DNA of 64,000 nt from Rhizobium sp. SSA_523 (GCF_030435705.1 NZ_CP129382.1:558001-622000), one strand, 5' to 3'; shown: positions 18,502 to 28,310, counted from the stretch's first letter. The notes: generated from the sequence alone by a model not told the origin. Translations and numbers: made by a program.

Positions 18502-21500
18502 TTAGAGGAAGCCGCGGCGCTGCCACCAGCCCGCCTTCTTGGGCTTTGCGCTGTCGCCAGGCTCGCCATCCGTCTCCTTGGGGTTCTGCGACCGCAAGAC
18601 AGGCTCGGAAGTACCCATGCTGGAGGCACGATTGGCCCGCTGCTTCTGCTCGTCTGCCACAGCCTCTTCGGCGGTAGAACCCGTCTCGTCAGCGGCCGCG
18701 ACCTCGGAAGCCGCCATGGCAGCGTCGCCGGTCTCGTCAGCCGGGGATGCGTCCGAAACATCGGCCGCGCCGGCTTCCGCCTGCTCTGCATCGGTGGTGT
18801 CGGAAGAAGCGCTTGCTTCAGAGCTTGCCCCCGCAGATGCCTCGGTGGCCGCTGCTTCGGCGGAGCCGGTCTCAAGCGCAGGCCCGGTGTCGAGAGAAGG
18901 CCCGGTGTCGAGAGAAGGCCCGGCGTCGAGCGGCGCCGCATCGGCCGCTACGGCGACAGACGGCGTGTCTGTGGCTGCATCCTTGCCGATCGTTGCCTTG
19001 CCGCGACGTGTGCGGCGCGGCTTCACCGGCTTGTCGTCCGTTTCGGGGGCGCCCGCCACAGCATCGAGCGCTGTCTCGCCCGCAGAGGCTGCGGCAATGC
19101 CGCTATCCTTGCCGGAACCGGCTGCGGCGCCTTCGTCCTGGTCGCGGTTCGCGAGATCGTCGCCTGCCTCGTCACCGGCCTCTTCACCGGCTTCCTCGCC
19201 AGTCTCGTCACCATCCGCATCGGATGCGTCCAGCGCGCCGTCTTCGCCCTGGCGGTTGCGGCGTCCGCCACGCTTGCCGCGGCGACGGCGCTTGCGGCGC
19301 TGGCTCTCTTCGCTGTCGCCATCCGGATCGCCGGCATCGCCCGCAGCCGATGCCACGGCGTCGTCATCCTCGTCGCCTTCGGAATCCTCTTCGTCGCCGG
19401 CCTCATCGCCCTGGTCTGCGGCGTTCAGCTCCGACTGCTCGCCATTGCGGCCACGGCTGCGACGACGACGGCGGCGCTTGCGCTTGCGATTGCCGTTTTC
19501 GTCTTCGGCACGGGCCTCCGGCGCGCTGGCCGGGGCAGCGGCTTCGATCTCTTCTTCGTCATCCTCCTCGATGATCGCGATGTCGTCATCGTCCTCATCC
19601 TCGGGAATGGCGGCGAACTGCATCAGGCTCTCGATGCGGACCGGATTGGCCACCGCCTCGCCACGATCAATGGCGAAATGCACGGCAGACAGATCCGTAT
19701 CGGCTTCGATGACGATGGAAACGCCGAAGCGCTTCTCGTAATCCACCACGGTTCCGCGCTTCTGGTTGAGAATGTAGAGCGCAATCTCCGGCGTGGTGCG
19801 CACGGTGATGTCGTGGGTCGTGTTCTTCAACAAATATTCTTCGACGCCACGCAGCACGTGGAGCGCCACAGACGACTGCGAGCGCACATGGCCTGTTCCG
19901 CCGCAATGCGAGCAGATCTGCGTCGTCGATTCCAGAACGCTGGCACGGATGCGCTGGCGCGACATTTCCAGAAGGCCGAAATGCGAGATCCGGCCGACCT
20001 GGATGCGGGCGCGGTCGTTCTTCAGGCAATCCTTGAGCTTCTTCTCGACGGAGCGATTGTTGCGCTTCTCTTCCATGTCGATGAAGTCGATCACGATAAG
20101 ACCGGCAAGGTCACGCAGGCGAAGCTGACGCGCCACTTCCTCCGCAGCCTCCAGATTGGTCTGCAGCGCCGTTTCCTCGATCGAATGCTCGCGGGTCGAC
20201 CGTCCCGAGTTCACATCGATCGCCACCAGCGCTTCGGTCTGGTTGATGATCAGATAGCCACCCGATTTCAGGGTGACCTGCGGCTGCAGCATGCGGTCGA
20301 GCTGCGCCTCGATGCCGGAGCGCGAGAAGATCGGATGCAGATCGCGATAGGGCTGAACCACCTTGGCATGGCTCGGCATCAGCATCTTCATGAAGTCTTT
20401 CGCTTCACGATAGCCGTCTTCGCCGGCGACGATGATCTCGGAAATATCCTTGTTGTAAAGATCGCGGATGGACCGCTTGATCAGCGAGCCTTCTTCATAG
20501 ACGAGGCAGGGGGCGATCGAATTCAGCGTCAGCGTCCGGACATTTTCCCAAAGACGCATCAGATATTCGAAGTCGCGTTTGATTTCGACGCGCGTGCGGT
20601 TGGCACCCGCCGTGCGCAGGATCACGCCCATGCCCTGCGGCACTTCCAGCTCGCGGGCGATTTCCTTCAGGCGCTTGCGGTCCGTCGGATTGGTGATCTT
20701 GCGGGAAATCCCGCCGCCACGCGCCGTGTTGGGCATCAGGACCGAATAGCGGCCGGCGAGCGAGAGATAGGTGGTCAGCGCCGCGCCCTTATTGCCGCGC
20801 TCTTCCTTGGCCACCTGCACCAGCAGGATCTGCCGGCGCTTGATGACCTCCTGAATGCGATACTGCTTCCGCTGCTTGCGGAACACGCGATCGGGAACCT
20901 CCTCCATGGCGTCTTCGGCGCCAACCGATTCGATTTCTTCCTTCTCGTGATCGTCATCGTCATCATCGTCGTCATCGCGACGGCGGCCGCGAACGTTTTC
21001 GGAAATGGCGTCGGTCTCGATCATCGCAGCCATGCTGTCGGGCGTGCTGTCATCCTCGGCATCCACATCGGATCGGGCTTCCCCATCCGCCTGTGCGTTC
21101 CCATTCGCCTGTGCGTCCGTATCGCCCTCTGCGCCGGACTGTGCATCCGACGGGGCACTGGACTGCGTGTCCGCATCTGCCGCGGTGGCCGCGTCCGTCG
21201 CAGCATCGGCGGCGGGCTCTGCAACCTTCTTGCGCGCACGGCTTCTGCGCGGCTTGGCCTTCGGCTTTTCAGCCGCGACCGTCTCAGCGGCGGCCTCGTC
21301 TTCGGCGCCGTCCGGCGCGGCAGCTGCCGCCTCGGCGGCCGGCTCACCACCGGCCGGCTCTTCGTCGGGCGTGCCGAGGGCCGCATCGACCTGTGCGACG
21401 ATGCCGACATCGGGCTGTTCCATCTTGGACAGGTCGACAGCCGGTTCGAGATCGTGATCGGCGTGCTTGCGCTGATCTTCCATCTCCGCCTGGATGAGCG

Positions 21501-21762
21501 CCTGGCGGTCGGCCAGCGGAATCTGGTAGTAATCGGGATGAATTTCGGCGAAGGCCAGGAAGCCGTGGCGGTTGCCGCCGTAATCGACGAAGGCGGCCTG
21601 CAGCGAGGGTTCGACTCGCGTCACCTTCGCCAGATAGATATTGCCGCGGATCTGTTTCTTGTGTTGCGACTCAAAGTCGAATTCTTCAATCCGGTTGCCC
21701 CGAACGACGACTACGCGTGTCTCCTCTTGATGAGACGCGTCGATAAGCATTTTGTCTGCCAT
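18502..21762 (-). CDS. rne: Ribonuclease E
   Basis: 1086 aa. Endonuclease that starts decay of most mRNAs and processes rRNA and tRNA precursors; it also scaffolds the degradosome at the membrane. The catalytic part begins MADKMLIDASHQEETRVVVVRGNR, with an S1 domain (VTRVEPSLQAAFVDYGGNRHGFL) interrupted, as in alphaproteobacteria, by a long acidic insertion (about residues 75-285, including a run of nine Asp). It continues with the DNase I-like region (LVAIDVNSGRSTR) and the Zn-link C617-S-H-C620. The C-terminal 400 residues are disordered, with Arg-rich blocks (KRKRRRRRRSRGRN) and acidic and Ala-rich stretches, including a tandem 18-bp repeat. Its ribosome binding site lies within a strong hairpin. 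Confidence 0.97.
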   Translation of the reverse strand: MADKMLIDASHQEETRVVVVRGNRIEEFDFESQHKKQIRGNIYLAKVTRVEPSLQAAFVDYGGNRHGFLAFAEIHPDYYQIPLADRQALIQAEMEDQRKHADHDLEPAVDLSKMEQPDVGIVAQVDAALGTPDEEPAGGEPAAEAAAAAPDGAEDEAAAETVAAEKPKAKPRRSRARKKVAEPAADAATDAATAADADTQSSAPSDAQSGAEGDTDAQANGNAQADGEARSDVDAEDDSTPDSMAAMIETDAISENVRGRRRDDDDDDDDDHEKEEIESVGAEDAMEEVPDRVFRKQRKQYRIQEVIKRRQILLVQVAKEERGNKGAALTTYLSLAGRYSVLMPNTARGGGISRKITNPTDRKRLKEIARELEVPQGMGVILRTAGANRTRVEIKRDFEYLMRLWENVRTLTLNSIAPCLVYEEGSLIKRSIRDLYNKDISEIIVAGEDGYREAKDFMKMLMPSHAKVVQPYRDLHPIFSRSGIEAQLDRMLQPQVTLKSGGYLIINQTEALVAIDVNSGRSTREHSIEETALQTNLEAAEEVARQLRLRDLAGLIVIDFIDMEEKRNNRSVEKKLKDCLKNDRARIQVGRISHFGLLEMSRQRIRASVLESTTQICSHCGGTGHVRSQSSVALHVLRGVEEYLLKNTTHDITVRTTPEIALYILNQKRGTVVDYEKRFGVSIVIEADTDLSAVHFAIDRGEAVANPVRIESLMQFAAIPEDEDDDDIAIIEEDDEEEIEAAAPASAPEARAEDENGNRKRKRRRRRRSRGRNGEQSELNAADQGDEAGDEEDSEGDEDDDAVASAAGDAGDPDGDSEESQRRKRRRRGKRGGRRNRQGEDGALDASDADGDETGEEAGEEAGDEAGDDLANRDQDEGAAAGSGKDSGIAAASAGETALDAVAGAPETDDKPVKPRRTRRGKATIGKDAATDTPSVAVAADAAPLDAGPSLDTGPSLDTGPALETGSAEAAATEASAGASSEASASSDTTDAEQAEAGAADVSDASPADETGDAAMAASEVAAADETGSTAEEAVADEQKQRANRASSMGTSEPVLRSQNPKETDGEPGDSAKPKKAGWWQRRGFL
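18881..18930. repeat. Tandem 18-bp repeat inside rne coding region
   Basis: The unit GGCCCGGTGTCGAGAGAA occurs exactly twice (18881-18898, 18899-18916), followed by a third, degenerate copy (GGCCCGGCGTCGAGCGGC). In the protein this gives repeats of the type SLDTGP in the disordered tail. Being a multiple of three, copy-number change would keep the frame. Confidence 0.8.
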
Positions 21763-21771
21763 TGAATGTGT

Positions 21772-21805
21772 GCTCCTCGGCGCGGACGAGCATACGCCGA
21801 GGAGC
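21772..21805 (-). promoter_or_regulatory. Hairpin sequestering the rne ribosome binding site
   Basis: In the rne leader an 11-bp perfect stem is formed by GCTCCTCGGCG (complement of 21795-21805) and CGCCGAGGAGC (complement of 21772-21782) around a 12-base loop. The Shine-Dalgarno GAGGAG (complement of 21773-21778), 10 bases before the ATG at 21762, is entirely within the right arm. RNase E is known to autoregulate through its 5' leader in E. coli, so a role in feedback control is a reasonable inference. Confidence 0.6.
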
Positions 21806-22769
21806 CCATCATCATGAGGGGCTTGTCGTGTCTTGCGTCCGGTGCGCCGGATAAGAAAATTCCCGCAGAATTGTTTTGCGACAGCGCAGACCAGATGCTT
21901 AACGAAGCCTTGCGCCCCATCTGCTCTTCCAGTTTATGCAATCCGTGCCGCAACGTCCAAGTCCATACGAGAATGACGAAAACAATAGGCCCGGCCAGGG
22001 CCCGATGAATTTGCTCCCAACGAGCATGGATGGCGAGCCATCCGGTACTGTCCCGGCCACCGCCGGAGTTCGGATAGTTTTCCAGGTTGAAGTGTAGAGA
22101 CGGCAGATGCCCTCGGTGCGCGGCGCCAGAACTTTCACGCTGGCAGCCAATCGACAGGCTATCCCGTCGACACTTAAACCCTCAAAACCCTTGTAAGTTT
22201 TATCCGTCACAATAGCAAGTGGAAAGCCAAACCTGCCATATTATGGATCAATTTGCCGGCCTTATAGCCCAATGCGGGATTGCTGATTTGCCGGCGGGAT
22301 CGGCAAGGGCGGTTCGCCGTGGCCTGTGTCTCTGGCGTCCGGGTTTGCCGCCTGGTGCCGGAAATTCGGATCTCTGCGGGGAATTTCTGCGGCCGCAGCC
22401 ATGGCATCCGGGCAATGGCCGGGCTTTTCAAGGGTGAGGCGGAAGGTTAACAGGGTCGGCAGATTACAGCACGCTGCAGTCGATCGCTCGGGCGCTGGAC
22501 GACAGGTGGTTGAGGCGCCGGAGGCGGCCTAAAGACAGCGGGCCGAGTCAGATTTCGCAGCCGAGGGTTGTCCCGATCCATGGCGGAACGGGTTGGCGCC
22601 GGTCAGGATGATGGCGAGGCATGCGCGGCGGGATGAACAAGGGGAAAGGCGTGGACCGAGCGAACGACAGGGCGACATTTTGCGCAGGAACATGCCGGCC
22701 GTGAGCATGGATAGCCGATCATTGCCGCTACAGGAAGAACAGCGATCCGGCTCTACCCGGAGGTGGACC
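21806..22769. other. Non-coding stretch between divergent rne and amiC
   Basis: About 960 bases with no convincing gene. It must contain the rne promoter and leader (minus) and the amidase promoter (plus). Short open frames occur but lack ribosome sites, domain features or coding-like composition. The AT-richer core around 22150-22270 is the likeliest promoter area. No sRNA family is recognised. Confidence 0.5.
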
Positions 22770-24065
22770 ATGCCCGCTGCAGCCGATAGGCCCGGCGCGA
22801 TGAGCATTCTCGCCGGGTCTGGAGGGCTTTGCGGGCGCGGAAGGCTTGTCAGGCTCCTGCTGCTGGGCTGGCTGGCGATCGTCTGCGCCATGGCGTCGAT
22901 GCCCGTGGCCAGGGCGACCGATAGCGGCGAGCCGGATACGCTGCTCGCCTTTTCGGCCCGAATCGCAGGCGACGATGCGCGCAGCCGGGTGGTCATCGAT
23001 TTCGACGGCAAGCCGGATTTCTCCGTTCACTATGTCTCCTCGCCCGAGCGGATCGTCATCGATCTTCCGGCCACGGCTTTCGGCTTTCCGGCCTCCGACC
23101 TCGCGCCGCGCGGCCTGTTCAAGGATATTCGCTACGGCGCGATGGGTGAGGGGAGCGCGAGAATCGTCTTCACCCCCAACCGGCCGGTCAAGCTGGCGCT
23201 GGCTGAGGTGCAGAAGAATGAGGGGCACGGCTACCGGCTGGTGCTCGACGCCGAAATGACGACGCCGGAGGTGGTGGCCGAGCTTGTGAAGACGCAGCGC
23301 TGGACCGAGGCGGATCCTGCGCGGGGCGCGGGATCCGGCGCGGATGCGATGAGCGATCCGGCTCGTGACGCAATCTTCGCGATTGCCGTGGATGCCGGGC
23401 ACGGCGGCATTGATTCGGGCGCCACGGGGATCAAGAGCGGCACGCCGGAAAAGGAGATCACGCTTGCTTTCGCAAAAATCCTGACCGAGGACCTCAACCG
23501 GCAGGCCGGGGTGAAGGCCTTCATGACGCGGCGCAACGATACATTCCTCTCGCTGTCGCAGCGGGTGACGCTGGCACGCCAGGGCGGGGCGGACCTGTTC
23601 ATCTCGCTGCATGCCGATACGCTGGGACAGAAGGCGATTCGCGGGGCGACCGTCTATACGCTCTCCGACACCGCGTCCGACCGCATGGCGGCAGCGCTTG
23701 CCACGCGTGAAAACCTCTCCGACGAGCTTGCCGGCTTTTCGATTGAATCCGGGCCGCCGGAAGTCGCCGACATTCTTCTCGATCTTGCACGACGCGAAAC
23801 GCAGGCCTTTTCGATCTCGCTGGCGAACCGGGTCGTCAACGCCTTCGACGGCCAGATCGGACTGATCAACAATCCGCACCGCTCAGCCGGTTTCCAGGTG
23901 CTGCGGGCGCCGGATATTCCCTCGATCCTGCTCGAACTGGGCTTCTTGAGCAATGAAGAGGACGAAAAGCTCCTGCTCGATCCAGCATGGCGGGCAAAGG
24001 TCGCGCAACGGCTCGTGGATGCGGTGATGACCTATCGCCAGCAGACGGTGGCCGGCGGCGGCTGA
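22770..24065 (+). CDS. amiC: N-acetylmuramoyl-L-alanine amidase with AMIN domain
   Basis: 431 aa from the ATG at 22770, chosen because GGAGGTGG lies 3 bases upstream at 22759-22766; open frame continues upstream to 22593 without such a site. It has a signal peptide (LVRLLLLGWLAIVCAMASMPVARA), an AMIN domain (about 55-160, DARSRVVIDFDGKPDFSVHYVSSPERIVIDL) and a catalytic Amidase_3 domain with zinc ligands H211 (DAGHGGIDSG), E229 (EKEITLAF) and H281 (SLHADTL), and catalytic E389 (LLELGFLSN). It cleaves stem peptides from glycan during daughter-cell separation in the periplasm. PBP1A follows downstream. Confidence 0.93.
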   Translation: MPAAADRPGAMSILAGSGGLCGRGRLVRLLLLGWLAIVCAMASMPVARATDSGEPDTLLAFSARIAGDDARSRVVIDFDGKPDFSVHYVSSPERIVIDLPATAFGFPASDLAPRGLFKDIRYGAMGEGSARIVFTPNRPVKLALAEVQKNEGHGYRLVLDAEMTTPEVVAELVKTQRWTEADPARGAGSGADAMSDPARDAIFAIAVDAGHGGIDSGATGIKSGTPEKEITLAFAKILTEDLNRQAGVKAFMTRRNDTFLSLSQRVTLARQGGADLFISLHADTLGQKAIRGATVYTLSDTASDRMAAALATRENLSDELAGFSIESGPPEVADILLDLARRETQAFSISLANRVVNAFDGQIGLINNPHRSAGFQVLRAPDIPSILLELGFLSNEEDEKLLLDPAWRAKVAQRLVDAVMTYRQQTVAGGG

Positions 24066-24456
24066 GGCGGGGAGGGTGGCAGTTTGGCAACGCTTTGCGC
24101 CGGACCGGGCCTTCTGCGGGACAAATGCGGGGACGCGCCTTCTTCAATCGTGCCGAAGCCCTATTTTTCTCACATTCGGGGGGTTACTCCAGCAACAGCA
24201 CCGGCCTGGCGAATCCCGAAGCGGCTTGCTGATGCGACTTGCCGATGCGACTTGCCACGGTTCAACCTCCGTGCAAAACGCCTCGGAATATGCGAATATG
24301 CTTCGGGATCGATATTAGGCTGCTGGCATGCACCGTCGGTGCAGGACCCGCAACCGATGCCGCACCGAAGGGCGAAAGCCAGTCCGGATTGCAGCCGCGC
24401 TCGCCAGGTCGTGATGTCCTGGAGGCGCCCACGAAAACGATAAGCGGTAACAGCGA
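24066..24456. other. Intergenic region amiC-mrcA
   Basis: 391 bases without a gene. It contains an exact tandem 13-bp repeat, GATGCGACTTGCC twice at 24231-24256, and a short palindromic stretch GCACCGTCGGTGC near 24328. The promoter of the penicillin-binding protein gene is presumably here; no clear -35/-10 pair can be chosen. Confidence 0.5.
24231..24256. repeat. Exact tandem duplication of a 13-bp unit
   Basis: GATGCGACTTGCC is repeated head to tail at 24231-24243 and 24244-24256, in the amiC-mrcA gap. Confidence 0.85.
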
Positions 24457-26910
24457 ATGATCAGATTAATTGGATACCTTTTCGGACTGGCCTGCGCCGC
24501 ATTTCTTGCGGTTGCCGTCGTCGTCGCCGTCTATCTGAGCGGCGTATCCAAGGATCTGCCAAATTACGAAGTTCTGGCCTCCTATGCGCCACCCGTGGCG
24601 ACGCGGGTACATGCCGGCAACGGCGCCCTGATGGCGGAATATGCGCGTGAGAAGCGGCTCTTCCTGCCCATCCAGGCCATTCCCGACCGGGTGAAGGCAG
24701 CCTTCCTCTCCGCGGAAGACAAGAATTTCTATAACCATCCCGGCGTTGATTTCTGGGGCCTGGCGCGCGCCGTGGTCAACAATGTGCAAAATCTCGGCTC
24801 GGGACGCCGGCCTGAAGGCGCCTCCACCATCACCCAGCAGGTGGCGAAGAACTTTCTTCTCACGGCCGACCAGACGATCGACCGGAAGGTCAAGGAAGCG
24901 ATCCTCTCCTTCCGCATCGAGCAGGCCTATTCCAAGGACAAGATCCTTGAGCTTTATCTGAACGAGATCTTCTTCGGCCTGAATTCCTACGGCATCGCGG
25001 GTGCTGCACTGACCTATTTCGACAAATCGGTGACCGAACTCACCATTGCCGAGGCGGCCTATCTCGCCGCTCTTCCCAAGGGGCCCGCCAATTACCACCC
25101 CTTCCGCCACGAAAAAGCGGCCGTCGAGCGCCGCAACTGGGTTATCGACCGGATGGCCGAGAATGGCTACATCACGGTCAGCGATGCCGAGGAGGCCAAG
25201 ACCCAGCCGCTCGGCGTCACCTCGCGTCGCGGGGCCGGCGGACTTTTCGCCTCGGAATATTTTTCCGAGGAAGTGCGTCGGGAAATCATCGAAAAATACG
25301 GCGACAAGGCGCTTTACGAAGGCGGCCTCTCGGTCCGCACCTCGCTGGATGCGGAACTTCAGGTCCTGGCGCGCAAATCGCTGCAGAAGGGCCTTGAGGA
25401 TTACGATCAGCGTCGCGGCTTCCATGGTCCGGTGAGCAAGATCTCCGTGGACGGCGACTGGGGGCCGGAACTGGCCAAGATTGCCCCGCTGCGCGACGTG
25501 CCGGAATGGAAACTGGCCGTCGTTCTGGCCGTCTCCTCCGCCCGCGTCGATATCGGCCTGCAGCCCTCGGTAGTGGGCGGCAAGCTGGAGGATCAGCGGC
25601 AGCGTGGCGTCATCTCCGCCGAAAATATGAAGTGGGCCTTCCGCGACGCCAAGGGCGAGCGCAAGACCAGCAAATCGCCGGAGGGCGTCCTGTCGCCGGG
25701 CGACGTCGTCTATGTCGAGCCGATCGATGAGGAAGACGATGCCTATCGCCTGCGCCAGCCGCCGAAGGTTCAGGGCGGCATGGTGGTCATGGATCCGCAT
25801 ACCGGCCGCGTGCTGGCAATGGTCGGCGGCTTCTCGTTCTCGCAATCCGAATTCAACCGCGCGACCCAGGCCATGCGCCAGCCCGGCTCATCCTTCAAGC
25901 CGATCGTCTACGCCGCGGCGCTGGATAATGGCTATACGCCGGCATCGGTCATTCTCGATGCGCCGGTCGAATATGTCTCCGGCGGTCAGGTCTGGAAGCC
26001 GGAGAATTACGGCGGCGAGTCGGCCGGTCCGTCCACCTTGCGCACCGGCATCGAAAAGTCGCGAAACCAGATGACGGTGCGGCTGGCCAATGACATGGGC
26101 ATGGAACTGGTGGCCGAATATGCCGAGCGCTTCGGTATCTACGACAAGATGCCGCCGCTTTTGGCCATGTCGCTGGGCTCCGGCGAGACGACGGTGCTGC
26201 GCATGGTCTCTGCCTATTCGGTGATCGCCAATGGCGGCCAGCAGATCAAGCCGACGCTGATCGACCGCATTCAGGACCGTTACGGCAAGACGATCTTCCG
26301 GCATGAGGAGCGCACCTGCGAAGGCTGCAATTTCAACAGCTGGGCCAATCAGGATGAGCCGACGCTGGTGGACAAGCGCGAGCGGGTTCTCGACCCGATG
26401 ACGGCGTACCAGATCACCTCGATGATGGAAGGCGTCGTCCAGCGCGGCACCGCGGCGGGCAAGATCCCGGTGAAGGATCGCCCGGTGGCAGGCAAGACCG
26501 GAACGACCAATGACGAGAAGGATGCCTGGTTCGTCGGCTTCACGCCCAACCTCGTCGCCGGCCTCTATATCGGCTTCGACACGCCCACACCGCTCGGCCG
26601 CGGCGGAACGGGCGGTGGCCTGGCTGCGCCGATCTTCGGCGATTTCCTGGCGCAGGCGGCCAAAGTTGTGCCGCCCAGCAAGTTCCAGGTGCCGGAGGGC
26701 ATGCAGTTCGTTCCCGTCAATCGCAAGACCGGCATGTTCGCACTCGAAGGCGAACCGGATACGATCATCGAGGCCTTCAAGCCCGGCACCGGGCCGGCCG
26801 ATTCCTTCTCGGTCATCGGCATGGACAACCAGGTCGCGCCGGAGGAGATCCTGAAATCCTCGCCGCAGGTCAACCAGGCGGTGACGTCTGGAGCCGGCGG
26901 GCTTTTCTGA
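24457..26910 (+). CDS. mrcA: Penicillin-binding protein 1A (bifunctional class A)
   Basis: 817 aa. Peptidoglycan polymerase and cross-linker anchored by an N-terminal membrane segment (residues 4-28). The glycosyltransferase domain contains catalytic E87 in FLSAEDKNFYNHPGVDFWG and GASTITQQVAKNFLL. After an OB-like insertion, the transpeptidase domain has S478-SF-K481 (PGSSFKPIVY), the SRN motif (EKSRNQM) and K680-T-G-T683. All three penicillin-binding motifs are intact, so it should bind beta-lactams. It follows the septal amidase gene and precedes prfB, the conserved rhizobial order. Confidence 0.97.
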   Translation: MIRLIGYLFGLACAAFLAVAVVVAVYLSGVSKDLPNYEVLASYAPPVATRVHAGNGALMAEYAREKRLFLPIQAIPDRVKAAFLSAEDKNFYNHPGVDFWGLARAVVNNVQNLGSGRRPEGASTITQQVAKNFLLTADQTIDRKVKEAILSFRIEQAYSKDKILELYLNEIFFGLNSYGIAGAALTYFDKSVTELTIAEAAYLAALPKGPANYHPFRHEKAAVERRNWVIDRMAENGYITVSDAEEAKTQPLGVTSRRGAGGLFASEYFSEEVRREIIEKYGDKALYEGGLSVRTSLDAELQVLARKSLQKGLEDYDQRRGFHGPVSKISVDGDWGPELAKIAPLRDVPEWKLAVVLAVSSARVDIGLQPSVVGGKLEDQRQRGVISAENMKWAFRDAKGERKTSKSPEGVLSPGDVVYVEPIDEEDDAYRLRQPPKVQGGMVVMDPHTGRVLAMVGGFSFSQSEFNRATQAMRQPGSSFKPIVYAAALDNGYTPASVILDAPVEYVSGGQVWKPENYGGESAGPSTLRTGIEKSRNQMTVRLANDMGMELVAEYAERFGIYDKMPPLLAMSLGSGETTVLRMVSAYSVIANGGQQIKPTLIDRIQDRYGKTIFRHEERTCEGCNFNSWANQDEPTLVDKRERVLDPMTAYQITSMMEGVVQRGTAAGKIPVKDRPVAGKTGTTNDEKDAWFVGFTPNLVAGLYIGFDTPTPLGRGGTGGGLAAPIFGDFLAQAAKVVPPSKFQVPEGMQFVPVNRKTGMFALEGEPDTIIEAFKPGTGPADSFSVIGMDNQVAPEEILKSSPQVNQAVTSGAGGLF

Positions 26911-27120
26911 TGCAGTTTCCGCGCCTTACGGGTTGAGCCTGATTCTGTCTCGCAACGGTTCCGGGGCGCGACAGGATCCCTCCTTGACCTTTCGGCCGCC
27001 TTATTGTGACACATGCCTTCGTTCGGCGCGCCGGAACCGATCGGCCAAGCGGGCTTTACATCTTTTGCCCCTGCCACTATGCAACGCCTCGATCTTGCCA
27101 AAAGGACCGAAAACGATACC

Positions 27121-28252
27121 ATGCGCAATGAAACCGTGAATATCATCGACGAAATCAAGCAGGCCATAAGCCTGCTGAGGAGGCATCTTTGACTGGGATC
27201 AGGCGGTAAGACGACTGGACTGGTTGAACAACAAGGCCGAGGATCCCAACCTCTGGAACGATGCCTCGGAAGCGCAGAAACTGATGCGCGAGCGCCAGCA
27301 GCTGGATGACGCGATCGGCGGCGTGAAGGCGCTGGAGCAGCAGCTGAAGGATAATGTCGAACTCATCGAGCTCGGTGAGGAAGAGGGCGACGATTCCGTC
27401 GTGCGCGACGCGGAAGACGCCTTGAAGACGCTCAAGACGGAAGCCGGCCGCCGTCAGGTGGAAGCCATGCTCTCCGGCGAGGCCGATGGCAACGATACCT
27501 ATCTCGAAGTCCATTCCGGTGCCGGCGGCACCGAATCGCAGGACTGGGCGAACATGCTCTTGCGCATGTATACTCGCTGGGCCGAGCGCGCCGGCTTCAA
27601 GGTCGAAGTGCTGGAAGTCCACGAAGGCGAAGAAGCCGGCATCAAGTCGGCCACGATCCATGTGAAGGGCCACAATGCCTATGGCTGGCTGAAGACCGAA
27701 TCGGGCGTGCATCGCCTGGTGCGGATCTCGCCCTATGACAGCAATGCGCGGCGTCATACCTCCTTCTCGTCGATCTGGGTCTATCCGGTCATTGACGATA
27801 CGATCGAGATCGAGGTCAACGAAAGCGATTGCCGCATCGACACCTACCGGTCGTCGGGCGCCGGCGGACAGCACGTCAACACGACCGATTCGGCCGTGCG
27901 CATCACGCATATTCCGACGGGCATCGTCGTCGCCTGCCAGCAGGAGCGATCGCAGCACAAGAACCGTGCGAAAGCCTGGGACATGCTGCGCGCCCGTCTC
28001 TACGAACTGGAGCTGAAGAAGCGCGAGGATGCAGCCAATGCCGAGGCGGCGTCAAAGACCGATATCGGCTGGGGCCACCAGATCCGGTCCTATGTGCTGC
28101 AGCCCTACCAGTTGGTGAAGGATCTGCGCACGGGTGTGGAAAGCTCCGCGCCGGGCGATGTTCTGGATGGCGATCTTGACGAATTCATGGAAGCCGCGCT
28201 GGCGCACCGGATCGATGGGGCAGCGGGTCAGGATGTTGCCGATATCGACTGA
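27121..28252 (+). CDS. prfB: Peptide chain release factor 2, with programmed +1 frameshift
   Basis: 376 aa if read as join(27121..27189, 27191..28252). The first frame encodes [23 protein letters not shown] and stops at TGA 27190-27192. The remainder continues in the +1 frame from GAC ([19 protein letters not shown]). The site AGG-AGG-CAT-CTT-TGA-C has the internal Shine-Dalgarno and CTT-TGA-C slippery stop of the classical prfB autoregulatory frameshift: low RF2 lets the ribosome shift instead of terminating at UGA. The protein has G248-G-Q250 for peptidyl-tRNA hydrolysis and [13 protein letters not shown] for stop-codon recognition, Y replacing F of the E. coli SPF tripeptide. Confidence 0.96.
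27178..27193 (+). promoter_or_regulatory. Programmed +1 ribosomal frameshift signal in prfB
   Basis: AGGAGG (27178-27183) sits three bases before CTT (27187-27189), the slippery P-site codon, then TGA followed by C, the weakest context for UGA termination. Skipping T27190 restores the frame to the release factor body. Confidence 0.93.
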
Positions 28253-28279
28253 CGCCTGTGGCAAGATGAAGAGAATCGA

Positions 28280-28310
28280 CGGCGCGTTCCTCAAAGGGGC
28301 GCGCCGTTTC
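28280..28310 (+). terminator. Rho-independent terminator after prfB
   Basis: CGGCGCG (28280-28286) pairs with CGCGCCG (28300-28306), 13-base loop, followed by TTTCTCTT. It lies between the convergent prfB and nadK genes. Confidence 0.7.

Noticed and set aside
18340..21765. An 1141-codon plus-strand frame opposite rne
   Set aside because: It is the antisense of a genuine RNase E gene with its catalytic and zinc motifs; the composition is repetitive and non-protein-like.
22219..22437. 72-codon frame between rne and amiC
   Set aside because: No ribosome binding site and no recognisable features; probably chance in GC-rich DNA.
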